Source: Malonomonas rubra DSM 5091
GTDB lineage: Bacteria > Desulfobacterota > Desulfuromonadia > Desulfuromonadales > Geopsychrobacteraceae
Length of the DNA: 64,000 nt
Assembly: GCF_900142125.1 (NCBI RefSeq)
Contig: NZ_FQZT01000001.1
Coordinates: 558,001 to 622,000, forward strand
Direction of reading: 5' to 3'
A program made the translations under genes and the position numbers. Positions 45,155 to 52,961 of the stretch are shown piece by piece. Numbering within the stretch: position 1 is the first letter of the stretch; each line of letters begins with the position of its first letter. The notes under the pieces were generated by a model. It searched no databases. It was not told the origin of the DNA and worked only from the letters and a program-made list of their open reading frames with translations.

Positions 45155-45760
45155 TTAGTTTCGGCCACCGGAACCGCCACCGGAACCGCCACTGGAACCA
45201 CCACTGGAACCACCACTGGAACCACCACTGGAACCACCACTGGAACCACCACTGGAACCACCACTGCCAGAATTGGTACTGGTGTCACCAATGGATCTAG
45301 CACCAGCTTTCAGTTGTTCAGTTATTTGAAATTTTTGCTCCGGCGTCAACTTCTGCCACCGCTGCTTCAGCTTTTTCTGCGTCTCAAACGGAAGCGACTG
45401 GTACTGCTTGTTCGCTGCACGCAGTTTTTGTTTCTGCGATGGTGAAAGAGCTTTATACAGCTCAAAACGATAACGAATCTGCTTCTGTTGCTGCGAGTCC
45501 AGCTTCTGCCACTGCTGCAGGCGCTCTTGCGCTTTAACTCGCTGCTGAGGGGTCATCGAAAGCCAACTGTCAGCCCCCTTCTGCAGTTGTTGTTGTCTTT
45601 GCGCCGGCAGGGACTCCCAGCCTTCAGCATATTGCTGTAAAAGTTGCTGTTGGTCGTTCGACAAATCTGCAAACTGGCCTGCATATACCTGCAGAGGAAG
45701 AAGCATCAAGCCACAGAGCAGAGCGGCAAGAACCATCGGAAGCACAAGATTATTTTTCAT
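45155..45760 (-). CDS. Exported DUF3106-like protein with Gly-Gly-Ser tail
   Basis: 201 residues. Signal peptide (cleaved near VYAGQ); then repeated Trp/Leu/Gln segments of the form LSNDQQQLLQQYAEGWESLP, MTPQQRVKAQERLQQW, LSPSQKQKLRAANKQYQSLP, TPEQKFQITEQL. These are degenerate DUF3106 repeats, likely helical and periplasmic. The last ~35 residues are Gly/Ser only. Its ATG overlaps the end of the upstream small exported protein. DUF3106 genes commonly follow an ECF sigma factor and a small membrane protein, as here. Function unknown. Confidence 0.82.
   Translation of the reverse strand: MKNNLVLPMVLAALLCGLMLLPLQVYAGQFADLSNDQQQLLQQYAEGWESLPAQRQQQLQKGADSWLSMTPQQRVKAQERLQQWQKLDSQQQKQIRYRFELYKALSPSQKQKLRAANKQYQSLPFETQKKLKQRWQKLTPEQKFQITEQLKAGARSIGDTSTNSGSGGSSGGSSGGSSGGSSGGSSGGSSGGSGGGSGGRN
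45166..45265. repeat. 12-bp tandem repeat coding (Gly-Gly-Ser-Ser)n
   Basis: GGAACCACCACT repeated about eight times (first copies read GGAACCGCCACC). It encodes the C-terminal low-complexity tail of the DUF3106 protein and may vary in copy number. Confidence 0.85.
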
Positions 45761-45956
45761 CTTCCTGCTCCTCAGCTTCAGGCTCACTGAGCGCCCCGTA
45801 ATTCTCGGGAACAACTTCGAAGGGATCGACCCAACCATTCTCACCATCGCTAAACTCCCCCAGAAAATCTAGCAGTTCGAGACTGGGCTGCTCCTGCAAG
45901 CCGTCCTGTTGTGCCAAAAGTGGAGTCGCCGACAGAAACAGAAGAACGACCACCAT
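45750..45956 (-). CDS. Small exported protein of the ECF operon
   Basis: 68 residues from ATG at 45956 (preceded by a G8 tract that serves as ribosome site): signal peptide with cleavage near PLLAQ, then LELLDFLGEFSDGENGWVDPFEV and an acidic end. The LELLxFLGxF...GxWVDP motif is typical of the small third gene in sigma/DUF3619-like/DUF3106 operons, from family memory. The start could also be ATG at 46001, but that would overlap the upstream gene by 150 bases. Confidence 0.68.
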   Translation of the reverse strand: MVVVLLFLSATPLLAQQDGLQEQPSLELLDFLGEFSDGENGWVDPFEVVPENYGALSEPEAEEQEDEK

Positions 45957-46311
45957 CAGCCCCCCCCTCTTCAATCGCAAACTCTTCAGACAACCATTCA
46001 TAAAACTCGATCTCTTCCTGATAAAATTCGAGAGGTTCTGTCGCTGTCAGGATACTGAGATCGCCAAGCTGTAGCTCAGACGAGGCCTCCTTCTGCAGAT
46101 CGGGAAGATTCAGAGCCAACATAAGCAGCATTGCAACACCTGCCGGAACTGCCCCCCAATACAACTTGGGCAGGCTGCGCTTCCGAGGCTGAGTAATGGC
46201 CTGATGACGCGCCTGAGCTAACCGGACACAGGTCTTCGTGCCCAGAGTCTCTAGCGACCGATCCAATTCCTGACGAATTTTCTCGATCAATTTATCATCT
46301 TTTTCTATCAT
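45850..46311 (-). CDS. Membrane protein of the ECF operon (DUF3619/anti-sigma-like), frame uncertain at a G8 tract
   Basis: 153 residues as read. N-terminal cytoplasmic part (KLIEKIRQELDRSLETLGTKTCVRLAQARHQAI), one transmembrane helix (LYWGAVPAGVAMLLMLALNL) and a C-terminal part containing EFYQEEIEFYEWLSEEF, the usual end of such proteins. After that the frame enters GGGGGGGG (45960-45967) and runs 34 more residues of Ser/Gly/Arg-rich sequence overlapping the next gene. One more G would give a stop at TGATG, coupled to the next ATG. A regulatory role on the sigma factor is inferred from position (ATGA overlap). Confidence 0.72.
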   Translation of the reverse strand: MIEKDDKLIEKIRQELDRSLETLGTKTCVRLAQARHQAITQPRKRSLPKLYWGAVPAGVAMLLMLALNLPDLQKEASSELQLGDLSILTATEPLEFYQEEIEFYEWLSEEFAIEEGGADGGRSSVSVGDSTFGTTGRLAGAAQSRTARFSGGV

Positions 46312-46823
46312 GGCCAATGTTCTCCAAGCTTTTCTCGCAAACGAGACAAAGCACGTGAATAATGTGTTTTTACCGAGCCTTCAGAACAGCCCATGACCTT
46401 TGCAGTCTCGGCAACGCTCAACTCCTCCCAGCTCCGCAGTAAAAAAACCTGCCGCTGACGGAAAGGCAGCTGTTTCAACGAAGTTTCAAGCTCGGCAAAG
46501 GCGCCATCGACCTGCAACTGATGTTCAGCACCCGACTCGGCGGGATCTGCCATATTCTGCAGAGGGTCGTCATCGTCATCGTCGTTGCCCAGCCAGCTAA
46601 AGAGCCGCGAACGAACTATCCTTCTTCGCTGATAATCCTTAATCTGATTATTCAGGATTCGGTAAAAAAGCGGCTTCCACTCTGCTTCCGGCTTGCCACT
46701 GTATTTTGCAACCAGCCGAATCATCGATTCCTGGACAATATCCAAAGCATCTTCCGGTTGACCACAGCCCAGCAAGGCAATTCGGTAGGCTTTTTTTTCA
46801 ACCGCTTTCAGAAAATTGTCCAT
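46308..46823 (-). CDS. ECF-type RNA polymerase sigma factor
   Basis: 171 residues: sigma region 2 (DALDIVQESMIRLVAKYSGKPEAEWKPLFYRILNNQIKDYQRR) and region 4 (LPFRQRQVFLLRSWEELSVAETAKVMGCSEGSVKTHYSRALSRLREKL). An acidic insert (NDDDDDDPLQ) separates them. First gene of a four-gene operon that overlaps at every junction. Start: ATG at 46823, four codons inside a GTG alternative; neither has a strong ribosome site. Confidence 0.92.
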   Translation of the reverse strand: MDNFLKAVEKKAYRIALLGCGQPEDALDIVQESMIRLVAKYSGKPEAEWKPLFYRILNNQIKDYQRRRIVRSRLFSWLGNDDDDDDPLQNMADPAESGAEHQLQVDGAFAELETSLKQLPFRQRQVFLLRSWEELSVAETAKVMGCSEGSVKTHYSRALSRLREKLGEHWP

Positions 46824-46918
46824 GCACCGTTTCACTCAAATCTGTTTCTACCAATTTAAAACGTTCCATGCTGCGATTGGTTGACAACAAAGGTCATTTA
46901 TTTTCTTCACAAACGAAA

Positions 46919-46944
46919 ACGGGCTGCCAAAAATGACAGCCCGT
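46919..46944 (-). terminator. Terminator after desulfoferrodoxin
   Basis: ACGGGCTG / CAGCCCGT stem followed by TTTTCGTTTG on the minus strand, 24 bases after the stop. Confidence 0.82.
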
Positions 46945-46967
46945 CTCGGTTTAACAATATTTCAGCC

Positions 46968-47348
46968 TCAGGCCTTAGCTGCCCAATGCCCATGCAGGTT
47001 GCAATATTCGCGTGCGGTCACCGCAGTTGCGCTGAGGTTAAAAGTTGCTTCAGGCGCCTCACCCGGCTTCAGATACTTACGGTAAACTTCACCATCCGCG
47101 ATCAACTCAACCCACTCAATATAGTGAGCATCTTCCATCGGATGGGCAACACTGCCAACCTTAACAGTGATCGTGCCATCACCCATTTCGATCACAGGAA
47201 CATGTTTTTCTGTCGCTGCATCGGTGGTGTTTTCAGTCAGCAGATCCATATTTTTGCCGCAGCACACCAGCGCGCCAGGGCCAGCATGCATAACTTCGAC
47301 GATATTTCCACAGATCGGGCATTTGTAAACTTCGAGTTGCTTGGACAT
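46968..47348 (-). CDS. dfx: Desulfoferrodoxin (superoxide reductase)
   Basis: 126 residues. N-terminal desulforedoxin domain with FeCys4 centre I (YKCPICG and CC near residue 29) and a C-terminal superoxide reductase domain with centre II ligands: [17 protein letters not shown] and EYCNLHGHW. It reduces superoxide to hydrogen peroxide without making oxygen, usual in anaerobes. GGGAGGAG precedes the ATG. Monocistronic. It lies divergent from the 6S RNA gene. Confidence 0.96.
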   Translation of the reverse strand: MSKQLEVYKCPICGNIVEVMHAGPGALVCCGKNMDLLTENTTDAATEKHVPVIEMGDGTITVKVGSVAHPMEDAHYIEWVELIADGEVYRKYLKPGEAPEATFNLSATAVTAREYCNLHGHWAAKA

Positions 47349-47483
47349 CGGAGGCTCCTCCCTTCAATGATTGGTTATTGTTCAGATCAACTTCCAGACA
47401 AACAATTACTTAAGCGGTAATAATACCAGCTTTTCAACAAAAAAACATCTGACTGAATTAATATTTTTCATTCCTCTTTTTTA

Positions 47484-47512
47484 CTGACCATCTGCGAAGA
47501 TTTCTTTATAAT
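47484..47512 (+). promoter_or_regulatory. Sigma-70 promoter of the 6S RNA gene
   Basis: TATAAT at 47507-47512 and CTGACC at 47484-47489 (four of six to TTGACA), spaced 17 bases; predicted start about 47520, where the RNA closing stem begins. Confidence 0.7.
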
Positions 47513-47519
47513 GGCTTCA

Positions 47520-47716
47520 ACAATTTGCTTCGACTCTCTGCCCTGCAGGTGAGGTCAGAACGTCCACTCGGAATACTTTATTTTCGGGATCATTTTAAGA
47601 AGCCCGGTGTGCCTGCCCGCCTCGTAGCGGGACGCCTAATGGGTTTACAAATGGTCCCACCTCATTGGAACTCGATGTGAGTCCAATGACCCACGGCAGA
47701 GTGGAGAGTCGCAAAT
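47520..47716 (+). ncRNA. ssrS: 6S RNA
   Basis: About 195 bases, rod-like. The ends pair (TTTGC..GACTCTC..TGCC with GGCA..GAGAGTCGCAAA). The inner arm pairs GGGATCATTT with AAATGGTCCC, then AAGCCC with GGGTTT, then a CCCGC-loop-GCGGG apex at the exact centre. A large central bubble has a small hairpin (CATTGG...CCAATG) on its 3' side. This is the 6S RNA architecture that mimics an open promoter and binds sigma-70 RNA polymerase. It has a good promoter and a strong terminator. The identity rests on structure, not on a search; the usual downstream ygfA gene is absent. Confidence 0.82.
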
Positions 47717-47723
47717 CCTTAAA

Positions 47724-47748
47724 AAGGCGCTTTCGCAAGAAGCGCCTT
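47724..47748 (+). terminator. Terminator of the 6S RNA gene
   Basis: AAGGCGCTT-TCGCAAG-AAGCGCCTT stem followed by TTCTTTT. Confidence 0.88.
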
Positions 47749-47827
47749 TTCTTTTGCGTGCGTCCCGCAAAACCCTATGCTAAACTTGCGCGCTGTAAAA
47801 ATCACTCTACTGGAGGGATATCCCCGG

Positions 47828-49003
47828 ATGCCGGATAAACAGAACGATTACACAAAACTCTATGTCGATGATAAGGAAATTATCCTGATCGGCACGGCCC
47901 ATATTTCCCAAGAATCGGTCGACACCGTTATAGGTACCATCGACGAGTACCTGCCCGATGCAGTCTGTGTTGAACTCGACCACCAGCGCTACCAAGCGTT
48001 GATCAACCAAAAAGGTTGGGAAAACCTCGACCTGAAAGACGTCATCAAAAAGAAACAGCTGCCCTTTCTGCTGGCGAACCTGGCGCTCTCTTCCTACCAG
48101 AAACGAATGGGCCTGCAGACCGGTGTCAAACCAGGGGCTGAGCTGGCAGCGGCAGCGCAGACCGCCGAAGAACGAGGCATGGAAGTAGAACTGGTCGATC
48201 GTAACATCCGCACCACCTTGCTGCGGGTCTGGCGCAAAACCGGCCTTTGGAACAAGATGAAGGTGATGGCGGCGCTGCTCGGCAGCATCTTCGAGAAGCA
48301 GGAATTGGATGAAGCGGAGCTAGCCAAGCTGCGCGAAAGTGATACCCTCTCCAGCATGCTGGATGAAATGGGCAAGCTGCTGCCATCGGTCAAACAGATC
48401 CTCGTCGACGAACGAGACGAGCACATGGCTTTTTGCATCCGCAACGCTCCCGGCGAAAAGGTTCTTGCCGTTGTCGGTGCGGCTCACCTGCCTGGAATTG
48501 TCCGTCACCTGCAGGGCGAGGAGATTGAGCCGGAGAGGATCGAAGAGATCACAACCATTCCAGAAAAAACCGCAGTATCGAAGATGATCCCATGGCTGAT
48601 CCCAAGTATTGTCATTGTTCTCTTTATCGGCGGCTTCTTTTTCGGCAACCGGGATCAACTGGCCGACGTTGCCACTGCCTGGGTGCTGGCCAACGGGCTG
48701 CTCTCAGCAATCGGTGCGCTCATCGCCTGGGGGCACCCGATCACCATTATCAGTGCATTTGTTGCCGCCCCGCTGACCTCGCTTAACCCGACCATCGGCG
48801 CCGGCTTCGTGACCGGTTTCGTGCAGGCGATTGTCGCCCCACCAACGGTCCGCGACATGGAGCATGTCGGCGACGATCTGGTGACACTGAAAGGCTGGTG
48901 GCATAACCGGCTGGCGCGCGTGCTGCTGGTATTCCTGTTTTCGTCCATTGGCTCCGCCCTTGGGACATTTGTCGCTTTAGGCTGGCTGAAGAACCTGTTT
49001 TAG
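47828..49003 (+). CDS. TraB/PrgY-family membrane protein
   Basis: 391 residues. Soluble N-terminal part with the TraB signature IGTAHISQESVDTV, VCVELDHQRYQAL and VGAAHLPGIVRHL (the conserved GTAHxS and Glu/His set of the Tiki/TraB/PrgY fold). About five transmembrane helices form the last ~130 residues. Some relatives are metalloproteases or inhibit peptide pheromones; here the role is unknown. ATG at 47828 is preceded by GGAGGGA; the longer frame begins inside the leader. The gene is 80 bases downstream of the 6S terminator. Confidence 0.88.
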   Translation: MPDKQNDYTKLYVDDKEIILIGTAHISQESVDTVIGTIDEYLPDAVCVELDHQRYQALINQKGWENLDLKDVIKKKQLPFLLANLALSSYQKRMGLQTGVKPGAELAAAAQTAEERGMEVELVDRNIRTTLLRVWRKTGLWNKMKVMAALLGSIFEKQELDEAELAKLRESDTLSSMLDEMGKLLPSVKQILVDERDEHMAFCIRNAPGEKVLAVVGAAHLPGIVRHLQGEEIEPERIEEITTIPEKTAVSKMIPWLIPSIVIVLFIGGFFFGNRDQLADVATAWVLANGLLSAIGALIAWGHPITIISAFVAAPLTSLNPTIGAGFVTGFVQAIVAPPTVRDMEHVGDDLVTLKGWWHNRLARVLLVFLFSSIGSALGTFVALGWLKNLF

Positions 49004-49110
49004 ACCAGCTGCTATTTCGCCTGCAGGCAAATCTGTTATATGCTTAATTGACAACACAACGCCGACTTGCACTTGGCAGCACCATCAACTTCATACCGAA
49101 AGAGGTTAAG

Positions 49111-50139
49111 ATGCAGGATTGGGGACAAGGACCATCTCCCGATGATCTGGAAAAGAAGGTCATCGAAATCACAGACCAGATCAAAAAAAAGTTTAACCCG
49201 CAACGCGGCTTCCTACCGGTCGTAATCATCATCTTTTTGCTTGTGATTGGCGGCTACAGCAGCTTTTATGAAGTCGATACCGAGGAGACCGGTGTCGTAC
49301 TCCGTTTCGGCGAGTTCGCTGGATTCTCCGATCCGGGGCTGCATTTCAAACTCCCCTTCGGCATTGAGCAGGTCTACCTGGTACAGACCGGGCGCGTGCT
49401 GAAGGAAGAGTTCGGCTACCGCACCGTCACCCCCGGAGTTCGCTCCAGCTTCAGTAAGCGCGGTTTGGAAGAAGAATCACTGACCCTCACCGGCGACCTG
49501 AACGTTTCTGACGTCGAATGGATCGTGCAGTTCCAGATTTCCGATCCCTTCAAATACATCTTCAAGATTCAGGACCCGGTCGGCACCATCCGCGACATCT
49601 GCGAAGCGATGGTACGCAAAGCGATCGGTAACGCCAACGTCACCCAGGTCCTGACCACCGAGCGTGCAGCGCTGGCCGGGGAGATTGAGGTGGATCTTCA
49701 AAACACACTGAACCAATACGATATCGGCGTACGTATCGTCACCGTCAAATTTCAGGATGTCACTCCGCCCGATCCGGTCAAAGATGCCTTTAACGAGGTT
49801 AACGAGGCTGAGCAGCAAAAAGAGAGTCTGATTTTCCAGGCCCGTGAGCAATTCAACCGCGAAGTACCACGTGCCCGCGGTGAAGCAAAACGCGCCCTGC
49901 AGGAAGCGGAAGGTTACGCCGTTGAGCGGATCAACAAGGCTCAGGGTGAGACCAACCGCTTCATCGCACTGCTCACAGAGTATAAAAAAGCGCCCGAGGT
50001 CACTCGCCGTCGCATCCACCTGGAAACCATGGAAGAAATCCTACCGAGACTGGAGGAGACTTACATCATGGACGATAAAAACGGCGGGCTGCTGCCGCTG
50101 CTTCCCTTGCGAAAAGCGATGGAAGGAGGCGTGAAATGA
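49111..50139 (+). CDS. hflK: HflK, SPFH-domain subunit of the FtsH regulator
   Basis: 342 residues. Short cytoplasmic N-terminus (WGQGPSPDDLEKKV), one transmembrane helix (LPVVIIIFLLVIGGY), then a periplasmic SPFH domain (VDTEETGVVLRFGEF, DPGLHFKLPFGIEQV) and a helical region with EAEGYAVERINKAQGETNRF. With HflC it forms the membrane cage around FtsH. AGAGGTT upstream of the ATG supports this start over one 21 codons earlier. Overlaps hflC by four bases. Confidence 0.95.
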   Translation: MQDWGQGPSPDDLEKKVIEITDQIKKKFNPQRGFLPVVIIIFLLVIGGYSSFYEVDTEETGVVLRFGEFAGFSDPGLHFKLPFGIEQVYLVQTGRVLKEEFGYRTVTPGVRSSFSKRGLEEESLTLTGDLNVSDVEWIVQFQISDPFKYIFKIQDPVGTIRDICEAMVRKAIGNANVTQVLTTERAALAGEIEVDLQNTLNQYDIGVRIVTVKFQDVTPPDPVKDAFNEVNEAEQQKESLIFQAREQFNREVPRARGEAKRALQEAEGYAVERINKAQGETNRFIALLTEYKKAPEVTRRRIHLETMEEILPRLEETYIMDDKNGGLLPLLPLRKAMEGGVK

Positions 50140-51068
50140 AAAAAACACCATTTCTGGTCTTTCTGATTTTTGCCGCCGTCCTCCTCGGCCGCGGCGGGCT
50201 CTATGTCGTTAACGAAGCTGAACAGGCAATTGTCACCCAGTTCGGTAAACCTGTCGGTGATGTCATTTATCCAGGTCTGCATTTTAAAATTCCTTTCGTG
50301 CAGAAAGTCATCCGCTTCGAACGGCGTATCCTTAAATGGGACGGCGACCCGAATCAGATTCCGACCAAAGACAAAAAATTCATCTGGGTCGATACTACTG
50401 CTCGCTGGCGGATCAAAGACCCATTGCTGTTCTACACCAGCGTCGCTACCGAACGGGGCGCGCAAAGTCGCCTTGATGACATCATCGACTCGGTGGTGCG
50501 CGATGCAGTATCTGGCCGTCTGCTAGTCGAATTGGTGCGCGGCAAAGACTACAAAGCCCAAGAGGGCAATGTTGAAAAGTTCGAGGTTGACGGTGTCACC
50601 ATCCCGGCAGACCAGCTGGTCGGCCGCGAAGATATCCTGACCGGAATTTTGGAAAAAGCTCGCGCCAGCACTCCTGAGTACGGCATCGAACTGATAGACG
50701 TGCAGATCAAACGGATCAATTACGTCGAGCAGGTTCGTACCCGAGTTTACGAGCGGATGATCAACGAGCGGAAAAAAGTTGCCGCCCAGTATCGCTCCGA
50801 GGGTGAAGGCGAAAAAGCTGAAATTCTCGGTCAGATGCAACGCGAGCTAAAGGAAATCAGTTCTGGCGCCTACCGTAAAGTATTAGAAGTCCGCGGTGCC
50901 GCAGACGCTGAAGCTGCTGCGATTTACGCCAATGCCTACAATCAGGACAAGGAATTCTACGCTTTCCTGCGTACTTTGGAATCGTACAAAAAGTCGATTC
51001 AGAAAAATGGCAAACTGGTTATTTCGACCGACTCCGACTACTACAAGTACCTGAAAAAAGCGCAATAG
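50136..51068 (+). CDS. hflC: HflC, SPFH-domain subunit of the FtsH regulator
   Basis: 310 residues. N-terminal helix (FLVFLIFAAVLLGRGGLYVV), SPFH domain (EQAIVTQFGKPVGDVIYPGLHFKIPF), coiled region with RSEGEGEKAEI and the C-terminal VISTDSDYYKYLKKAQ. Partner of HflK. Translationally coupled by the ATGA overlap. ftsH itself is not in the window. Confidence 0.96.
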   Translation: MKKTPFLVFLIFAAVLLGRGGLYVVNEAEQAIVTQFGKPVGDVIYPGLHFKIPFVQKVIRFERRILKWDGDPNQIPTKDKKFIWVDTTARWRIKDPLLFYTSVATERGAQSRLDDIIDSVVRDAVSGRLLVELVRGKDYKAQEGNVEKFEVDGVTIPADQLVGREDILTGILEKARASTPEYGIELIDVQIKRINYVEQVRTRVYERMINERKKVAAQYRSEGEGEKAEILGQMQRELKEISSGAYRKVLEVRGAADAEAAAIYANAYNQDKEFYAFLRTLESYKKSIQKNGKLVISTDSDYYKYLKKAQ

Positions 51069-51083
51069 AAAACAACCCTCCCC

Positions 51084-51113
51084 GCAAAGGGCCCGCCCAT
51101 ACGGGCCCTTTGC
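51084..51113. terminator. Bidirectional terminator after hflC
   Basis: GCAAAGGGCCCG / CGGGCCCTTTGC perfect 12-bp stem with T-run on the plus side, between convergent hflC and the PsiE-like gene. Confidence 0.92.
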
Positions 51114-51122
51114 TTTTTCAGG

Positions 51123-51569
51123 TCAATGTTCTTTGGATGCTTTTCCTTCCAGTTCATCCTTGCGTACGACCCAGTAAGCGACCGTCGCCGCCAGTACCAG
51201 AGCAGCCAGACCGAACAACGAAGCCCAGTCTTCCTTGTGATAATCGACCAGCACCATCTTCCGTGCCAGTGCCAACAAAGCCACCAGAATAACCGCACGC
51301 ACTTTGACGATCGGCGTACCGCTGGAAATTTCCGGCAACACCGTATGATTGAATTCCAACGCGATCAGTACCGTCATGAAAGCTCCGAACACTGTCACGA
51401 ACTGATCATGCCCAAACTTGTGTACTCCTGCCCCAATGCTGTGAAACAGCTCGTAGCCGGCATGAGTCAGGGTCAAAACAACCGAAACAGCAACCAGCAA
51501 AGTCAACACGGCAACAGTCAGCAGCTCGAACCATTGATAGCCTTTGGTCCCAAAAAGCAATCGCTTCAT
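51123..51569 (-). CDS. PsiE-family membrane protein
   Basis: 148 residues, four transmembrane helices. FVTVFGAFMTVLIALEFNHTVLPEI and VRAVILVALLALARKMVLVD are the core of the phosphate-starvation-inducible PsiE family. Function unknown even in E. coli; phosphate control cannot be read here. AAAAGGAG lies upstream of the ATG. Confidence 0.86.
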   Translation of the reverse strand: MKRLLFGTKGYQWFELLTVAVLTLLVAVSVVLTLTHAGYELFHSIGAGVHKFGHDQFVTVFGAFMTVLIALEFNHTVLPEISSGTPIVKVRAVILVALLALARKMVLVDYHKEDWASLFGLAALVLAATVAYWVVRKDELEGKASKEH

Positions 51570-51707
51570 TATGTCTCCTTTTAAATAGAATCATCGAGCG
51601 GGCTGATTATGCCACAAATTTCTGCCGACATAATCTTGCCGGAAGATTTTTTCTGCGTTAATTTATCAATTATCTCTTCTTTCCAGTTCAGCCACAGGAG
51701 CCACAAC

Positions 51708-52445
51708 TTGAACGCCTACCAACGTCAAAATTTTTTCATCACCCGCTCATTGCGCGGTCACTCGCTGGTACAAATCCTCATCTACGCCAACCTGGCCATG
51801 TTTACCCTGATGGTTTTGCACGGCACAGTGCTTGGATACGGCATGACCCTGTTCCTCAATCCCCCTATCGAGCTCCTCGCCAACTGGGGTGGACAATTCT
51901 GGCCCTGGGCGCTAAATGGTGAGCTGTGGCGCTGCATATCTTACGCCTACATGCACGGTGGCATTATTCACCTTGGATTCAATATGGTTGTCCTCTACCA
52001 GATCGGACCGCTGATCGAGTCGGAGGTGGGCTGGCAACGCTTTTTTGTCATCTACACGATTACCGCAATTTTTGCCACCCTGGCAGGACTGATCATCCAC
52101 CCACGGGTTGTCGTCGTCGGCGCTTCCGGCGCCCTGTTCGGCATTTTCGGTTTTGCAGTCAGTTACTACCATCGCGTCGGTGGCAGCATCGGCATTCAAC
52201 GCCGCAACTTTCTTTTTCAGTGGATTGTCATCGCCCTGGTTTTCGGATTCGTCATCGGCGCCGACAATGCAGCTCACATCGGTGGGCTGGTCAGTGGTGC
52301 TGCCTTCGGCTGGCTAATTCCGACCACGATCCGTTCCCAGCGCAAAACTGACTCGTTTTTCAATGGACTGGCCTGGCTGTTGATTGCGACGACGGTTCTA
52401 AGCCTTCTACTGGTAATCATCACTCTCGCTCTCAGGGTATTCTGA
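51708..52445 (+). CDS. Rhomboid intramembrane serine protease
   Basis: 245 residues with six or seven transmembrane helices. Conserved ELWRCISYAYMHGGIIHLGFNM in the early loop, catalytic Ser in VVGASGALFGIFGF and His in NAAHIGGLVSGAAFG. It cleaves membrane-spanning substrates; the target is unknown. Start: TTG at 51708 with AGGAG seven bases upstream; the frame is open 33 codons further but without a ribosome site or membrane-protein character. The stop overlaps the ybaK start by one base. Confidence 0.92.
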   Translation: MNAYQRQNFFITRSLRGHSLVQILIYANLAMFTLMVLHGTVLGYGMTLFLNPPIELLANWGGQFWPWALNGELWRCISYAYMHGGIIHLGFNMVVLYQIGPLIESEVGWQRFFVIYTITAIFATLAGLIIHPRVVVVGASGALFGIFGFAVSYYHRVGGSIGIQRRNFLFQWIVIALVFGFVIGADNAAHIGGLVSGAAFGWLIPTTIRSQRKTDSFFNGLAWLLIATTVLSLLLVIITLALRVF

Positions 52446-52933
52446 TGGCAAAATCGAGAGACAAAATACCGGCGACGCAGGCAATCAGGGAGTTGAAAAA
52501 ACATAAAGTCAAGTTCGTCCCTCGTCTCTACAACTACGAGGAAAAGGGCGGCACGAAAGTCAGTGCCCGCGAATTGGGTGTTGATGAATACAGCGTGATA
52601 AAAACACTTGTGATGGAAGACGAGAAAGGTCAACCGCTGATTATCCTGATGCACGGCAGTTGTGAAGTTTCTCAAAAGCACCTGGCGCGGCAGTTGAAAG
52701 TGAAACAGATCTCCCCCTGCTCGGCGGAAAAAGCTGATCGGCTGACCGGCTACCAGACTGGCGGCATCTCCCCCTTCGGCACAAAACAGCAGTTGCCGGT
52801 CTACGTTGAAGAGTCGATCCTGTCGCTGGAATCGCTCTGCATCAACGGTGGTAAACGCGGCCTGCTGGTCGAAATCGATCCACAGGTGCTGGTGAAAATT
52901 CTCAACCCGACTCCGGTCAGTGTTGCCATTTGA
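52445..52933 (+). CDS. ybaK: Cys-tRNA(Pro)/Cys-tRNA deacylase
   Basis: 162 residues. YbaK/EbsC fold: KIPATQAIRELKKHKVKF, ARELGVDEYSVIKTLVMED, the catalytic-lysine region and TGYQTGGISPFGTKQQLPVYVEES. It hydrolyses Cys-tRNA(Pro) formed by proline-tRNA synthetase errors. Coupled to the rhomboid gene by TGATG. Confidence 0.94.
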   Translation: MAKSRDKIPATQAIRELKKHKVKFVPRLYNYEEKGGTKVSARELGVDEYSVIKTLVMEDEKGQPLIILMHGSCEVSQKHLARQLKVKQISPCSAEKADRLTGYQTGGISPFGTKQQLPVYVEESILSLESLCINGGKRGLLVEIDPQVLVKILNPTPVSVAI

Positions 52934-52961
52934 GTCATAAAACAACAAACAGGAGGCCCTG

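Noticed and set aside
45166-45265. Short tandem repeats as a possible CRISPR array
   Set aside because: 12-bp units without spacers, in frame inside a Gly/Ser tail.
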